Shown here one piece after another: positions 14,501 to 25,776 of a stretch of 64,000 nucleotides of DNA; the stretch's first letter is position 1, and the number at the start of each line of letters is the position of its first letter. Location: NCBI GenBank assembly GCA_946894095.1, contig OX335649.1, positions 12,914,001-12,978,000 on the forward strand, given 5' to 3'. The DNA comes from Incurvaria masculella. Lineage: Eukaryota; Arthropoda; Insecta; Lepidoptera; Incurvariidae. The position numbers and the translations under genes were made by a program. The notes under the pieces were generated by a model that saw only the letters and a list, made by a program, of their open reading frames with translations, searched no databases and had not been told where the DNA came from.

Positions 14501-16024
14501 GAACTGGAAATTGACTACAAAACCAGCTTTGACCCATTTGAAAAAAGCTGGGTACACAAAAAAGCTCGCTATTTGGGTGCCACACGAGCTCACTGAAAGA
14601 AACCTAATGAACCGTGTACTCATTTGCGATTCTTTATTGAGACGTAGTGCGAGTAGAAGTTGGGAAGAAAATTATGTGCTTTATTCAATCAAACATAATT
14701 CCTAAAATACACAATAAATACACATTATATTTAAATATAAATAAACACATACAGATAAATAAATAAATACTAGATAATAAATAGATTACTCATAAAAATA
14801 AAGTAATAGGATACTCATAACAATAATATTCATTAAAAAAAAAGGAAATATATTGCCAACAGAAATCTAAATTCGCTGACTACGATTAACATGTAAGAGG
14901 GGGGAAATTAGAGACCTAATTGGGAAAGAAAATAAGCTACTCAGATTGATAACTGGTGACGAAAAGTGGATCACGTACGACAAGAACATGCCAAAAAGGT
15001 CGTGGCATAGGTCGTCGGGCTTCTCAGACTGTGGCAAAGCCTGGATTAACTCTCAATAAGGTGATGCTGTGTGTATGGTGGAGTCGGAAGGTCATTGTTC
15101 ATTATGAGCTTTTACTGCCAGGCAGGACCATCCATTCGGACCTCTACTGCCAACAACTGATGAGATTAAAGCAAGAAGTTGAGAGAAAGCGGACGGAACG
15201 AAACGGTTTGTTATTGCATCACACGACACACATCTTTAGCCACTCAGCAAAAAATAAGACAGTTTGGCAGGGAGGTGTTGATGCATCCGCCATATAGCCC
15301 TGACCTTGCACCTTCAGATTTCCACCGGTTTCGGTCTCTTCAGAATTCTTCAGGCAATGTCTAACATTAAGAGAAGACTGCCAAAACTACTTGTCGCGTT
15401 TTTTTGTTCAGAAGTTAAAAAATTTCTACAGCAACCGAATCATGTCAATAAGTCCACACGATGGCAAAAAGTCAATGAACAAAATGGCACATATATACTA
15501 TAGTTAAAAGTAATTAACCTTTGAAAAAAAAATGTCTTGAGTTTTCATTTAAATGAGAAGAAACTTTATCCCCGACCATTTATGTGTATGCTCAGTAGAA
15601 AATCATACCAGATACTAACGGGAACAGTTTCATAAAACAAGTCCATCAACATTGTTTTGCCACCGCCAACGCTGCCATAGATGTATAGGCCTTTAGGAGC
15701 ATTTAACTTCTGTAGTTTTCGTCTAGAGAAGAAGTTAAATATTCCAGAAGCTTGAGCCTGCGCCTCTGGTCTGTTGTAGGAGCCGAGGTCATCGTAGATC
15801 GATTGTAGCTGTTTCATCACGGCTTCTTGGTGCGGGTCGCTAGTCAATCCTCCACTGGATACTTTTTCGCGGTAGAGGAGCATCGGCCCGTCCTCACCTT
15901 CCACTCTGTTCGATGTCGAAGCATATCGTTGAGAGGTTAGGATAGTCGAACTTTTTAAGTACCGCTTCAGACGACGCCTCAAGCTCAAAGAGAGCGGAGT
16001 TCCGCTGCAAGTAAGCTTAAGCAT
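8504..16024 (-). CDS. AFG1L: AFG1-like mitochondrial AAA ATPase, complete, 7 exons, 467 aa
   Basis: Exons in transcript order: 16024-15620, 13251-13057, 12502-12258, 11235-11061, 10036-9893, 8856-8743, 8629-8504. All have GT/AG borders, phases join without a gap, and the stop is TAG. The 467 aa product is close to the family length (about 480). The first ATG in frame is at 16024. It opens an Arg/Ser-rich, acid-free stretch (residues 1-40) that reads as a mitochondrial targeting sequence. Walker A GSVGGGKT lies at 117-124 and Walker B CFDEF at 195-199. VIATSNR (sensor region) and NGLQR follow, then the conserved GSSDY, RRFITLID and FTGEEE blocks near the C terminus. Family knowledge: AFG1/LACE1 acts in the mitochondrial inner membrane in protein quality control, including turnover of complex IV subunits. 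Intron 1 carries a mariner relic, intron 3 a 5S-headed repeat, and intron 4 a MITE and a SINE. Identity is very secure; small shifts of exon borders are possible. Confidence 0.95.
10310..10477. mobile_element. Palindromic Harbinger-like MITE (168 bp, TTA duplication)
   Basis: Flanked by TTA (10307-10309 and 10478-10480). Near-perfect inverted arms of about 58 bp start GGCTGAGATA. The 3-bp TTA duplication and GG start fit the PIF/Harbinger group. Lies in AFG1L intron 4. Confidence 0.8.
10680..10985 (-). repeat. Chimeric SINE-like repeat, tRNA-headed copy
   Basis: The minus strand begins GAGCGGCTCGTAGCTCGATGG, has GGGATTTGATTCCCGC (B-box-like) about 50 bp later, then the ACCACTTTCTTTCTCTTTATG core and the CCATGGTTCGGAATCCAT body. 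In AFG1L intron 4. Confidence 0.75.
11895..12230 (-). repeat. Chimeric SINE-like repeat, 5S-rRNA-headed copy
   Basis: The minus strand starts GTAGCCGAGTGGCGCGACGC, then TGGTTGGTTTCTAGGTGGGTGACCG, then the shared body down to 11895. Same head as at 19.76 kb. In AFG1L intron 3. Confidence 0.7.
13330..13623 (-). repeat. Copy of the GTGCGAG...ACGGAACCC repeat family
   Basis: Reverse complement of the 23.5-kb copy: GGGTTCCGTACCCAAAGG at left and GTGCGAGTCCGACT at right. In AFG1L intron 1. Confidence 0.75.
14102..15577 (+). mobile_element. Mariner transposon relic, frameshifted and interrupted
   Basis: Imperfect terminal inverted repeats TCGGGGA(A/T)AAAGT lie at 14102 and 15577. In between is a mariner transposase in pieces: helix-turn-helix remnant FKRF, PRFGR around 14400-14470; HLKKAGYTKKL and WVPHELTERNL at 14530-14620; TGDEKW with the first catalytic Asp near 14960; CVWW, SDLYCQQL, then LMHPPYSPDLAPSDFHRFRSLQNS after a frame change near 15200. 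The HDNARPH block that holds the second Asp is destroyed. An unrelated retrotransposon tail interrupts it at 14648-14937. The element lies in AFG1L intron 1 in the opposite orientation and ends about 43 bp from the exon 1 donor. Inactive. Confidence 0.88.
14648..14937 (-). mobile_element. Non-LTR retrotransposon 3' tail nested in mariner
   Basis: An AT-rich block that breaks the mariner reading frame and matches 53405-53690 over nearly its whole length (shared GTGCGAGTAG start and GAGAGGGGGGAAAT motif). In the 53.4-kb copy the same tail follows a reverse-transcriptase C terminus, so it is the 3' end of that element. Confidence 0.7.
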
Positions 16025-16490
16025 GTTCGAAAGTTGCACTAGAATTTTATAATGAGCAACGAGTTACATAATATCTTCATAGCTAGTATTTTGCGAAAAC
16101 TGATTCATGAACGCAAGGCCAATTGTACAAATAAATATCAGCTGGTTTAGACGTCAAACATAACTGTCACTGTCACAGTGAGTGTCACATTGGTGTTCTA
16201 CATATCCACATCTCATTTCGCTGTCGGCAACGGAGTCACGCGGGTCGGTCGCTGCTCTACAAGTTCTGCTCTACTTTTGATCGGTCTGAATACACGCCAA
16301 ATCCAAATTTTCGCAGGGCACATCGGCCATAAACTTGGCCCAAACTCTAGGCTCTAGGTTATTTTAGCGAAATAAAAGTTCAACGTATGTACAAACGGCA
16401 TCACAGAATGCTCCATGCAATGCCCTTACGAATGACAATGGCTACTGTGGCGTTTACGGTGATGCGCTCCGTACATATTATGTTGGGTAT

Positions 16491-16532
16491 ATTATGAGTG
16501 GTAGCGCTGCGTGCGGCGCTACCACTCATAAT
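16491..16532. other. Perfect 17-bp hairpin upstream of AFG1L
   Basis: Arms ATTATGAGTGGTAGCGC (16491-16507) and its exact complement (16516-16532) around an 8-nt loop, 470 bp upstream of the AFG1L start. No known element assigned. Confidence 0.7.
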
Positions 16533-16794
16533 CTCCTCACTGTAGGAGGGAGAATACAAGACTTCCAGAAATATACACTTTATACTTTATATGTATGAGC
16601 TGCACTTCCAAGTGGGCAGCCAGGATTTCTACGCGTCCGTCGACCTGAGCTGTCCATCAGTGGACAGACAGGTCGTTACTGCGAGTCAACTGTCGGTTCA
16701 GATGGTACAGGCCATGGAGGTGAGGAAATCCCCTCCATGGTACAGGCTAGTTTCGTTCTTACCATCGATATAATCTAAAACTAAAGATGCACCA

Positions 16795-17390
16795 TCAGAG
16801 GAGTTTCTCCCAGGGGGTACCACGAAAAGCCTTCACCTCAGACGACAGCTTCTCAGCCAGTGCGCGCTTCACTCGCCTAGACGCTGCGTACATAGATCTA
16901 GCAATGGATATGGCCGCACCAATTGCTTCAATGATCGCGGTGGTAAAAGCAGTAAATGTGGCTTCTACATTCTCCGACGAGGTAATGGGGCCACCGAACA
17001 TAGCCTGTTCATGCACCCTGGTGAAGGCGATTCAGTCGACTCAAGGGCGAGGCGATCTAGGTACTGAGAATTTGCCCGTGTAACCGAGTGAGCCCGGAGT
17101 GGGCAGGTGAGCAGTGTGCATGTCGTACAGGACCGACGTGCTAAAGGCACTGAAGATCCTGATGCAACACGATATCGATCGCGTCAGGTGAATAGCGAGC
17201 CGTGGCCGAGGTGTTGGTGGCTTCCGTTGGACCGATAACCTTGTAGCAAAGCTCTTCCGCGTGTGAATGGGGAGCCTTTCCTTTACACCAATCGAGCGCG
17301 TAGCATCGCCTCGTGTACGATGTCTCGCCCCACCAGTACCGCTTTACCACAGTCCAACGTCACGTTTACAACGTCCCGTCGATAGCACCC
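16795..17390 (-). mobile_element. Non-LTR retrotransposon AP-endonuclease domain relic
   Basis: Minus-strand frames joined by shifts: HAEELCYKVIGPTEATN and YSPDAIDIVLHQDLQCL (17350-17141) match the apurinic-endonuclease block of Jockey/I-type ORF2 (HA....Y.VIGP..PT...P..LDIVL). RANSQYLDRLALEST (about 17080) and an Ala-rich stretch (17016-16795) follow. Frameshifted and inactive. Confidence 0.62.
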
Positions 17391-18474
17391 AAGTAATATT
17401 CTAGCTGAGCAAGCAGTCTTTATACAGCCAAATAGCTATACAGTAGCCGTAGAATGGCGTATCTCACCTCTTAAGCATGTACAACAGAATATTCCGCAGC
17501 TCTTCAAGAGCTAGGTGGTATAGTCGCCGTAGAATGGTAACAAATTATCGCTTAAGCTCCACAAAGGTGTATTAAATCTCTGTTGCATGGGCATTGGATC
17601 TCGAATAGGGTTGAAAACACCCTCTGTAACATTAAACGGTCTTTAAGAGAACATTTGAAGGTTAAGGCTTTTGACTGGCGTTAGAAAACAGCTCTATAAA
17701 CACTTTGGGTGTTAGAACAAAATATATTGACACCTTTAGCTTTTCAATGGAATTTGTAAACGCTTTTGTAAACCTTAAGTCTTCAATAAAGCTTGGAACT
17801 ATTTAGTAGCGCCAAAAGTGGTACAATAGCGAAATTTACAGCGATTGTATGGCCTTAGGCTACAACAGTCATCGAAAGGCACATATTCTACAGCCAAAAG
17901 AGTAGAAATTCTGTCTTTGACGCGGAAGGTAGGATAAAAGCTCTGATGTTGTTTGACACGTGACGCGTTTCATATGGACGTAAAATTGTAGAAACAGACA
18001 AAAAACCCGGCTGCATCAAGAGAAAGATATCCAGGGAATATTTAAATATTTTAAACAATCGAGACATCGCTGGGTCCAGTCATGAGGCTAAGCGAATAAC
18101 TCTGTATCGTATAACTCTGTAAGAGAAGAAAACCCCTCTAAAATATTAGGTGTAGAGCGTATAGCTCCAAAAGAGCGAATACATCTGTCCAGACTAGGAT
18201 ACAACTCAAAAAGAGATAGAAAGTGGTGCATGATTGGAGCGGGAATTGAAATGACCTATCGCATAAAAAGTAAGTGCCTGCCCTGAGCTAAGTTAAAGAA
18301 GGTTAATCAAAGAATAGTTGAATAGAACACTAAGTGGGTATCTTAGTTATTTCATCTTTAATCTTTAATGAAATAACTAAAGGACATAAACAAACAATTT
18401 TATTAAGTTGCTCTCATGCTAACATAAGGTAAGAACATGTTTTTATGGAATGATTACTTACTAACACAATTTTT

Positions 18475-18480
18475 TTTATT
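18475..18480 (-). terminator. Poly(A) signal of RABL3
   Basis: AATAAA on the minus strand, about 50 bp past the TAA stop at 18530. Confidence 0.6.
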
Positions 18481-18529
18481 ACAATTCAAATTAAATCAGC
18501 ATTTATATAAACTAACTGGCGAAATATTT

Positions 18530-21500
18530 TTAATCCATATGGTAAAATCTCGGACTCATGTATTGTGTGGGTTTGTTGCTGGACAGTGGAGTGGAGTTGG
18601 CCATCATGAATGGAGGAATCTTTCTTCTATCGGGGAACGGACTAACTCTTGAGTAATATCGTCTTTCTATAACCTGTAAAAACAATGGTAGATTATCTTG
18701 CAACTTGAAGTATTTAAAGCCATAATGGATTGCAAAAAAATTATAGTGGCCCGCTTAGCAAACAATATTTACTGTAGAAATATTGTGTGGCATGGGTCAC
18801 TGATGGTATTGAACCTCAGTACTAGAAAGTTAGGAAATGTATCATCTAGCGCGCCTACTATGAGAGCTACTGTCTTCCATTTTCTCAGACGCAAACAAAG
18901 TCGCAGACGCATTGGAGGGTTTGGGTTGTTGGGACAGACTCGGCGAATGAATTTTGGGAGCACATTCGCGCGTGGTGGTGAAACTGAAGATAACAGTCTC
19001 CGACCTACTTGGTATGAAATGCGAGGATTTTGATTAGACTTTTTACGGATTCATCTGGGCGGGTCTTGCTTCTACTTCAACAGATAACCATTATGTTTAT
19101 CTCAGGCCATGCCAGGACCCTTGACTATACAGAATTTCGGGCCCTTTTGAGGCAAATGAATGACACAAAATAGACAAAAAAATAATTACATTTATGTGCA
19201 GGGTGTTCGGCACACCGGCGGGCAATTTTTTTTGTAGGTGCAATCCAATACATTTTATCCCATGCTGATACAATCATAAACAAAAAAATTCAAGGTTTTA
19301 AAGCTGGGATTGTAGTAACTTTTAAAGATAAAACATAAATCGTATTTCTATACCACGCGACATCTGATAAAAGGTATCATGGGTAAGAAATTCAAATGAC
19401 CCCACGTACTTAGAAAAAAAATATAAGATCCATGTGCCGAACACCGTGCATATACATTTAAACAAAAAATATGTAATTTGAGCAAATATATTGGCATTTC
19501 AGGGACATCATTAGGATGGGGGCTCTGGGCACGGGCCCCGCGTACCCTTATGGTAAAGTTGGTTTTGAGTATAACGGTTAAACAAATGTTCTTTTCTGGG
19601 TTTATTACACGAAATCAGCTTACTGGGATGAGCTCAGTGTAAAATATTTCTTACCTTGTCGAAAAACCTTGTGAGTTTGACAGCACTTGTAGTACCCGGT
19701 GCTAGTGACCTGAAATAAAATAGAAGCGTCGCCATATATGGATTCAAAGGTAAGTGATTTCGGTAGCCCAGTGGCGCGACTCCTTGGGTTTCGATAAGCT
19801 TGGTGAAGCACCTCTGAGCGCGGTTGAGTTCTGGATGGGTGACCATTTTCAACCATTGAGGCTGGTCGTGTTTCGGTTTCCACGTAAAACTGCAGGATCT
19901 GTAATCCTTCCTTACTGACTAGGAGGTAAGGTTAATCCCGCCCGGGTTGGTACCATCGCATTGAATGAACGATGGACGAAGCGGCAAAGAAAATTGTCTG
20001 TGTTATCCATCCAGTTCAATGTAGCCGAGCAATATCAGGAAGGTCCTGTTATGGCACCTAATTCCTATGTGGTTTGTTAGGCTTATATCTGACGGTCAGT
20101 TTAGTTTTAGCTATCCATGTCCAGTTCATAAGAAAAAATATGCATGCCTACTGAATAATATACATTTTTTCATAATAACATATGATATAAATTAAGTGGG
20201 TGTGTGCGTCAAAGTAAATGGCACCACCGTTGTTCGTAGTTATTTCTGCTGTATGTGCTGTGCCTTAAACATACGAAGTTATAAACTATCAGTCGTATTC
20301 AGAAAGAACCTGTTAAAACTTAGTACGAGATTAGCACCGGACTAACCATTCAAAAACCGGTTTAGTCCGTCGTATTAAAGTTAGTCCGCCCACTCTGAAT
20401 ATGGCTACAGAACTGTAGTGGCGAGTAATTTTTCGCCCATAAATAGGGGATTTCATTTCTTGTGGTAACCATAAGACGACAGTGGTGCCCCCAGCCAGGT
20501 GCAAATTGATCTATGTGGGACTATAGTGTGCTCGACACTTCCTGTTTTTGGAGAGTTATAGCAGAAATAGCGACGAAAGACTGTGGCGAACACACCCACT
20601 TAATAATGCACTGGAACTGACAAAGAACGCTGTTTATGTCACCTATTAGAAATACTGAATTTTACCATAAGCAATGTGTAATGCACATGTTCTTAAACTT
20701 GAAATTTGTTAATAATTATGAAATATACAGGGTGTCACAATTGAGTATCCCATAGAGATGTGATCGACACCTTTTCTCCTGCCGTTAGATCTAGATTACA
20801 AGACTATGTAATTATGACCGTCATAAAACCCTCTCTTTTAAAAAAATTCAAATATTTTTTTATTATTCTGTCATTTTATTTTCCACACAATGGAGCTAAT
20901 AATTTCAGTAAACATTTTATGAAAACAGACAAGAATTACAGACAAAACTAATATTTTGGACAATTTTGGCTTTGGTAACATAATCAAACTTCGGTGCTTA
21001 ATTGTGTATATACAACACATACACAAATAAGTACATTTTACACATGTAAAACACGACTAGACTTTTCATCAACCTCAACAAAAGCCAGCCGGTTTAAATG
21101 CTGGCTCCATCCAACTGCCCAGATACGCAGAATAAGTAATAGTGCTACGCACAGAAGTTGAACTCCTCAACCTTAAGTATGCAAAATTGAGCTTAATTGC
21201 CGCTACGCTAAAGTATTTAATACTTTGTTCACGGTTGGCGTTTCGGCGAGTTCAAACGTGTCGTCGCTCACTCGCCGCACGACAAACTATAGCCACTCGA
21301 ATTCGGCACAGGGTTGTCATGCGCTGCGGCCAATTATCTCGTTTTTAAAGGCGAATAAAATACAAACACAACTTTCAAATATATTTTGTGTCCGCAAATA
21401 TTTTTAGCATAAGGTTTTACCTTTAGATTTACCTAAGGATTTGTTCTCACATAGCACTACTTTGATGTTGATTGTATTAAATAGAAGAGACGACCAGCTT

Positions 21501-24500
21501 TCTGTAAAACGTCATAGAAGCTTTTAAAACTTTTGAGCATTCTTCGATTTTCAACAATAATTTTCGGATGAGACTCCATAGCCGAGTAATGAGTTTATTA
21601 AACAAAAACGATTTCATCATTTAAATGAAACCCAGTTCATGTTCAGCTGCATTTTATAGCTACATCGCAAAGCGCGATTGTGGCCAAACTTTCCAGGCAA
21701 AAAAGGATATTTGGCCAACAATCTAAGGGTAGAAAAGTAAATTGGCTTTGTCATCACATAGAACTACAGCCACGGCATCCACCCATGAACGTTCGGAAAT
21801 GTGTAAGGTGGGCCAAAAATGGCGTGTGTTTGAAAGTTAAAAGTGCACTTAAAATTACACATGATTACTACACCATTGATATTCCAAACTATTTAAATGA
21901 GCTTGTAAAAATGCACACATCTTACCGTGCTTGGTGACAATTGACGAATATTTCATCTGCACCGCATTGCTCTGCTATACTGCTTGCCATCCTGCGGTAT
22001 TGATTTTTCCTTTGTTTCTCTTCCGCGAGGTCAAATTTTGTTCCAATCACCAATATTGGTATCTGAAAAAGTAGACACAGATTCATCAAAGTAAACAATA
22101 ATTTTAGTTCTGGCACTTAAAATAATTTTAATTAAGATACTAATATATTTTAATTAAGAAACTGTTGTATTGCATAGAAATGTACCTTCAAACATATACG
22201 TATAAAATAATTTGTAGTGAAGCGCCTCAGTCTAGTCCAATTTATCGTTCGTATTATATCGATTGCATTAGAACTTTGGAAAATGTGCAATCGCTAAGAT
22301 ATTAAATACATAAAAATTATTGCCTTATTGTCTTTTGACTTTATTAAACTGGGTATAGCATGTGTATTTTTATTTTCATTCACCTGTGTAGATCCCAGGA
22401 ACTGTTCCGGGTCCACATCCATATGCAGCGGTTTGTTGTTGCCGTTATCTTGATTAAGGGCTTCCGACAACCATTTCTGCAAGTTCAGCTGACTTTTCCT
22501 GTTTGTCAAGTCGTGAACAAGTATGATGCCTGAAATAAAATAATCCCATGATTTATACACATTACTTAATAAAACGGTTGGATAAATAATTTGATAAATT
22601 GATAATTTTATGTATTTAATGGATACGACATTACCGTTATCTCATTAATTTGAGTTTCAGCGGCATCTACATTTGAAGCATTGTAATCAGATTTTGAAAA
22701 TAATCTGAAAAGTATTGGTCGTGGCATTTGTCGGAAGCAGGATTCGAACCTGCGACCTTTGGATTACATGTCCACTGCTCTAACCAAATGAGCTATCCCA
22801 AAAATGAGGTCAGCCAACGAATTTCTTGATTATATTCGAATGGAAACAATGCTAATGTTAGAGCAGTGCTAAGCGGATATTTGGCATCAATGAGACACAT
22901 GTTCTGAGATACCAGCCCACGTGTCTCTCCAGCTCAGGGTTACCCACGATGGTGGCATAACTTATAAACTAGTGATGCCATGAATATTCTGTTAGCAATT
23001 TATAGTCAACTTATTCGGCCACATTTTAATATTCGGTATTCGGGCACTTTTATATTCGGTATTTGGCTGACTACCAAATCCCTGAGCATGAAACAATTTA
23101 AATATTACTCAAAAATGCATTTACCTACATATTTCAACAACAAATTACAACTTTAATACCTAAGGCAGGTCTTCCCACTAAAGTTTTTTGTAAATTGATC
23201 CGAATCAAACACTACGCGCATTATTTGCTTTGTGGACATGTTGCACCCATCTCACCAAGGAGACTGCCTTTTACTTAAGCACACATTGCTCAAATAAGAA
23301 CCAACCAATGCTGTATATCCTTCCTTTATTTATAGGGTCAGTAAATTGTGGAGCGCACTCCATGCCGAGGTTTTTCCCGCATAGCACAACCTGGGGTCTT
23401 CCTCTGAAGAAGCACCTGGCCCATTCGCATAGTTTTGCAGCCTCTGTAAAAGGTCAAAGCCCATGGGCGTCGTCGGACACCTATTTGAGGTTTTGCCATG
23501 TCGAGCTATACGTACATAAAAAACCGGCCAAGTGCGAGTCAGATTCGCACACGAAGGGTTCCGTTCCATCATACAAGATTGAACACAAAAAAAACACTTT
23601 TTTGTATGGGGCCCCTCTTTAATTTTTATTATTTTTTTGATGTTAGCTATTGTTATAGCGGCAAATTTAATACACACTCTGTGAAAATTTCAGCTGTCTA
23701 ACTATTACGGTTCATGAGATACAGCCCTGTGATAGACAGACGGACGGACAGCGGAGGCTTAGTAATAGGGTTCCGTTTTTACCCTTTGGGTACGGAACCC
23801 TAAAAATCATTCTCATGATGAATAAAGAAAAAATATAAGTAATAATAAGCATTGTTTTTTCAATGACAACCAAATCATGTGGATCCAAAAAAATACAATA
23901 AGTACATGTGTCGTGACAAGATCTATTTACAAATGACAAGCCCACCCAGTTGCTCCCGTATGCACCACAATGAGACATGTCATAATCTGTTACATGCGAA
24001 ATGCACACTTTATTTGCTGAATAATAATTAAGTAAATTATAATATATAAATTTTAATATTCAGGGTATCAATATTCAATAGGTATTTTTAGGAATAGGTT
24101 AACCCTAGTGATTTATGTTGGGAATTACCTTCTTATTACCTTATTTCGTGTGATTGATAACTTTAATAACATCCTGGAAGAATAAGGATAGTCATGATAG
24201 ATGAAGATCAGGATGGGGATTCATACAATTTTTTTTCAGGATAATTTAATTTTTCAAGACTCTCCTTGAACCACAGCACGCCGGCCACTCACAGGTTGTT
24301 TAATAGACCCAATACAGAAAGGGGTAAGCTAATTAATAAATATTAATACCATGAGTAGGCTGGTAGAAGACATTTCTAGTGGTACGATGGTTAGTGGACC
24401 CTCCCACGTCCCACAACTCCACGAAGAAAGTGTTCTGCGCCTGTGTGCCCTCCTTGTAGCGATGTAGCTTCACTTCAACAGAGCAGCCAACAGTCCATCC

Positions 24501-25157
24501 AGGAGACAGGAGCGGTTTGTTCTGCGCGATCAGATATGTAAGAGATGTTTTACCTACACCTGAAATATGCAGTGACATTGATTAGATTCATTCTATGGGT
24601 AAAGATCTAATGTGGCTTGCAATGTTTGATTGTTTCTACATAGTCGATGTCCATATATTGGCAGCTAACCTTATTATTTTGTAAAATGTACAGGTGAAAT
24701 GGTTTTTTTTACAAATAAGTACCTACTTGATCACGAAAACAAATTGCTATGAGCGGTCCGATTTTATAAAAGTAAAGTAAAAGTTTCACAGGTAAATTCT
24801 TCGACGTAAGGCATTTGAAGACGTGCAAATCGATGCAGACGCCATAGAGATTTAAGCATGTTTTTGTTCAATATTAGTACAGTTTTCTAATATATTTTTT
24901 CGGTAAGCGGTTTTAAAAAATAGCGCGAAATATTAACCAATCACAGAACTATCGACTTCAATCACACGGTGATGTTGGCAGCCTTAACAGCTGTCAAGCA
25001 ACTTTATGTCATGGACGGTGACGAGTGCTTGTAGGTTGGTTAATTAAGATACGCCGGAAAATATCTGTCATTCACGGTGTAAGCTCATGGCTTCGTCCAG
25101 CACCTGCGTACCTGAGTCACCCAGCACCAGCACTTTTACCTTCTCGATAGCGGCCAT
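18530..25157 (-). CDS. RABL3: Rab-like protein 3 small GTPase, complete, 6 exons, 245 aa
   Basis: Exons in transcript order: 25157-25112, 24559-24350, 22529-22384, 22062-21926, 19709-19655, 18673-18530. All have GT/AG borders and continuous phase, with a TAA stop. The tiny first exon encodes MAAIEKVKVLVLGDS. The P-loop GDSGVGKTS spans exons 1-2 (residues 14-22). WDVGG is the switch II region. TKFD (142-145) replaces the usual NKxD guanine motif, as in RABL3. The C-terminal exons carry SLAPGTTSAVKL, FFDKV and PFPDRR, diagnostic of RABL3 rather than true Rabs. There is no C-terminal prenylation cysteine. Family knowledge: RABL3 is an atypical dimeric Rab-like GTPase linked to signalling and, in vertebrates, to RAS prenylation. 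The gene lies head to head with the receptor kinase at 25777. Introns 2, 4 and 5 hold SINEs and MITEs. Confidence 0.95.
19201..19445. mobile_element. MITE with GGGTGTTCGGCACA ends (245 bp)
   Basis: Inverted ends GGGTGTTCGGCACA and TGTGCCGAACACC, flanked by the direct pentamer GTGCA (19196-19200 and 19446-19450). In RABL3 intron 5. The superfamily is uncertain. Confidence 0.65.
19760..20130 (+). repeat. Chimeric SINE-like repeat, 5S-rRNA-headed copy
   Basis: The head GTAGCCCAGTGGCGCGAC is followed by GAGCGCGGTTGAGTTCTGG and ATGGGTGACCATTTTCAACC. These resemble the internal control region of 5S rRNA (GGGCGCGGTTAGTAC..AGATGGGGGACC). The usual body (GGTAAGGTTAATCCCGCCCG...CCAGTTCAATGTAGCC) follows. 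In RABL3 intron 4. Confidence 0.7.
20196..20599. mobile_element. TTAA-flanked MITE with GTGGGTGTGT termini
   Basis: TTAA at 20192-20195 and 20600-20603, inverted ends GTGGGTGTGTGCG and CGAACACACCCAC. It appears to contain a second, unrelated palindromic repeat (20310-20400). Related sequence without intact ends lies at 31500-31600. Confidence 0.7.
22600..22848 (-). repeat. tRNA-Thr-like SINE, copy 1
   Basis: A tRNA-like unit at 22730-22802 (minus; anticodon-loop CATGTAA, anticodon UGU) is embedded between conserved flanks shared with 41763-42014. The acceptor stem is damaged here. In RABL3 intron 2. Confidence 0.75.
23520..23806 (+). repeat. Copy of the GTGCGAG...ACGGAACCC repeat family
   Basis: Contains CCGGCCAAGTGCGAGTCAG, a GTGAAAATTTCAGCTGTCTA block, GAGATACAGCCCTGTGA, GACGGACGGACAGC and TTTGGGTACGGAACCCTAAA. 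In RABL3 intron 2. Confidence 0.78.
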
Positions 25158-25776
25158 TACAGGTAACTTTTCCTTACATTACTCGACTGAAACCGACTGA
25201 AACTCACAGTTTTGAGTTATGACACTGCGCCGCGCGGCGCAATTTCAACACTTATGGGCCCGTGTAGTTACCAGCACTGTTATATACAGTTGCCATAGTC
25301 TAAACAAATTTGCTGAAAAAAATATTCGTTTAAACGGCGCGGGGCGGCTTTACAAGGCGAGGCGCGCCGTCATGACGGTAAATGGAACTTATTTGATGAT
25401 TATATTTAACTACAGTTTTGTTTGAAATTCCCTAAATTAACTAAATTATCTAAATCATTATGGAAAGTAAGCGGAAATTTAGGATCGCGATCGCGCAGTT
25501 CACAAATATAGCAACACCCTATCAAAGAGAGTCGCCGAAGACGAAAAATCATAGCACGCACCGTGCAGTCTGTCTTGAAAAATCACAAAATCAATATTGC
25601 TATTACCGCCATTGTACATTGTTTCTTACAGTTTCTTGTTTGATTCTGGATGGTTTACCTAAGCTTAGTGAGTGTAGAACAAGATTTTGAGTCCTGACGG
25701 CGCCGCTCCTTCGGTGGGATGCCCCGGCAGAAGCAGCGAGTACACATCGAGCAGTGAGGCGGCCCCTGCTCGCAAA
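25158..25776. promoter_or_regulatory. Shared intergenic region between divergent RABL3 and Nrk genes
   Basis: About 620 bp separates the two start codons, which point away from each other, so both promoters must lie here or in upstream exons. The part near RABL3 contains a GC-rich stretch (25320-25370) in otherwise AT-rich DNA. No TATA box or initiator is convincing enough to mark. Confidence 0.45.

Noticed and set aside
18696..19033. 111-codon plus-strand frame in RABL3 intron 5
   Set aside because: No known domain; low-complexity Arg/Leu-rich in the opposite frame; likely chance or old repeat.
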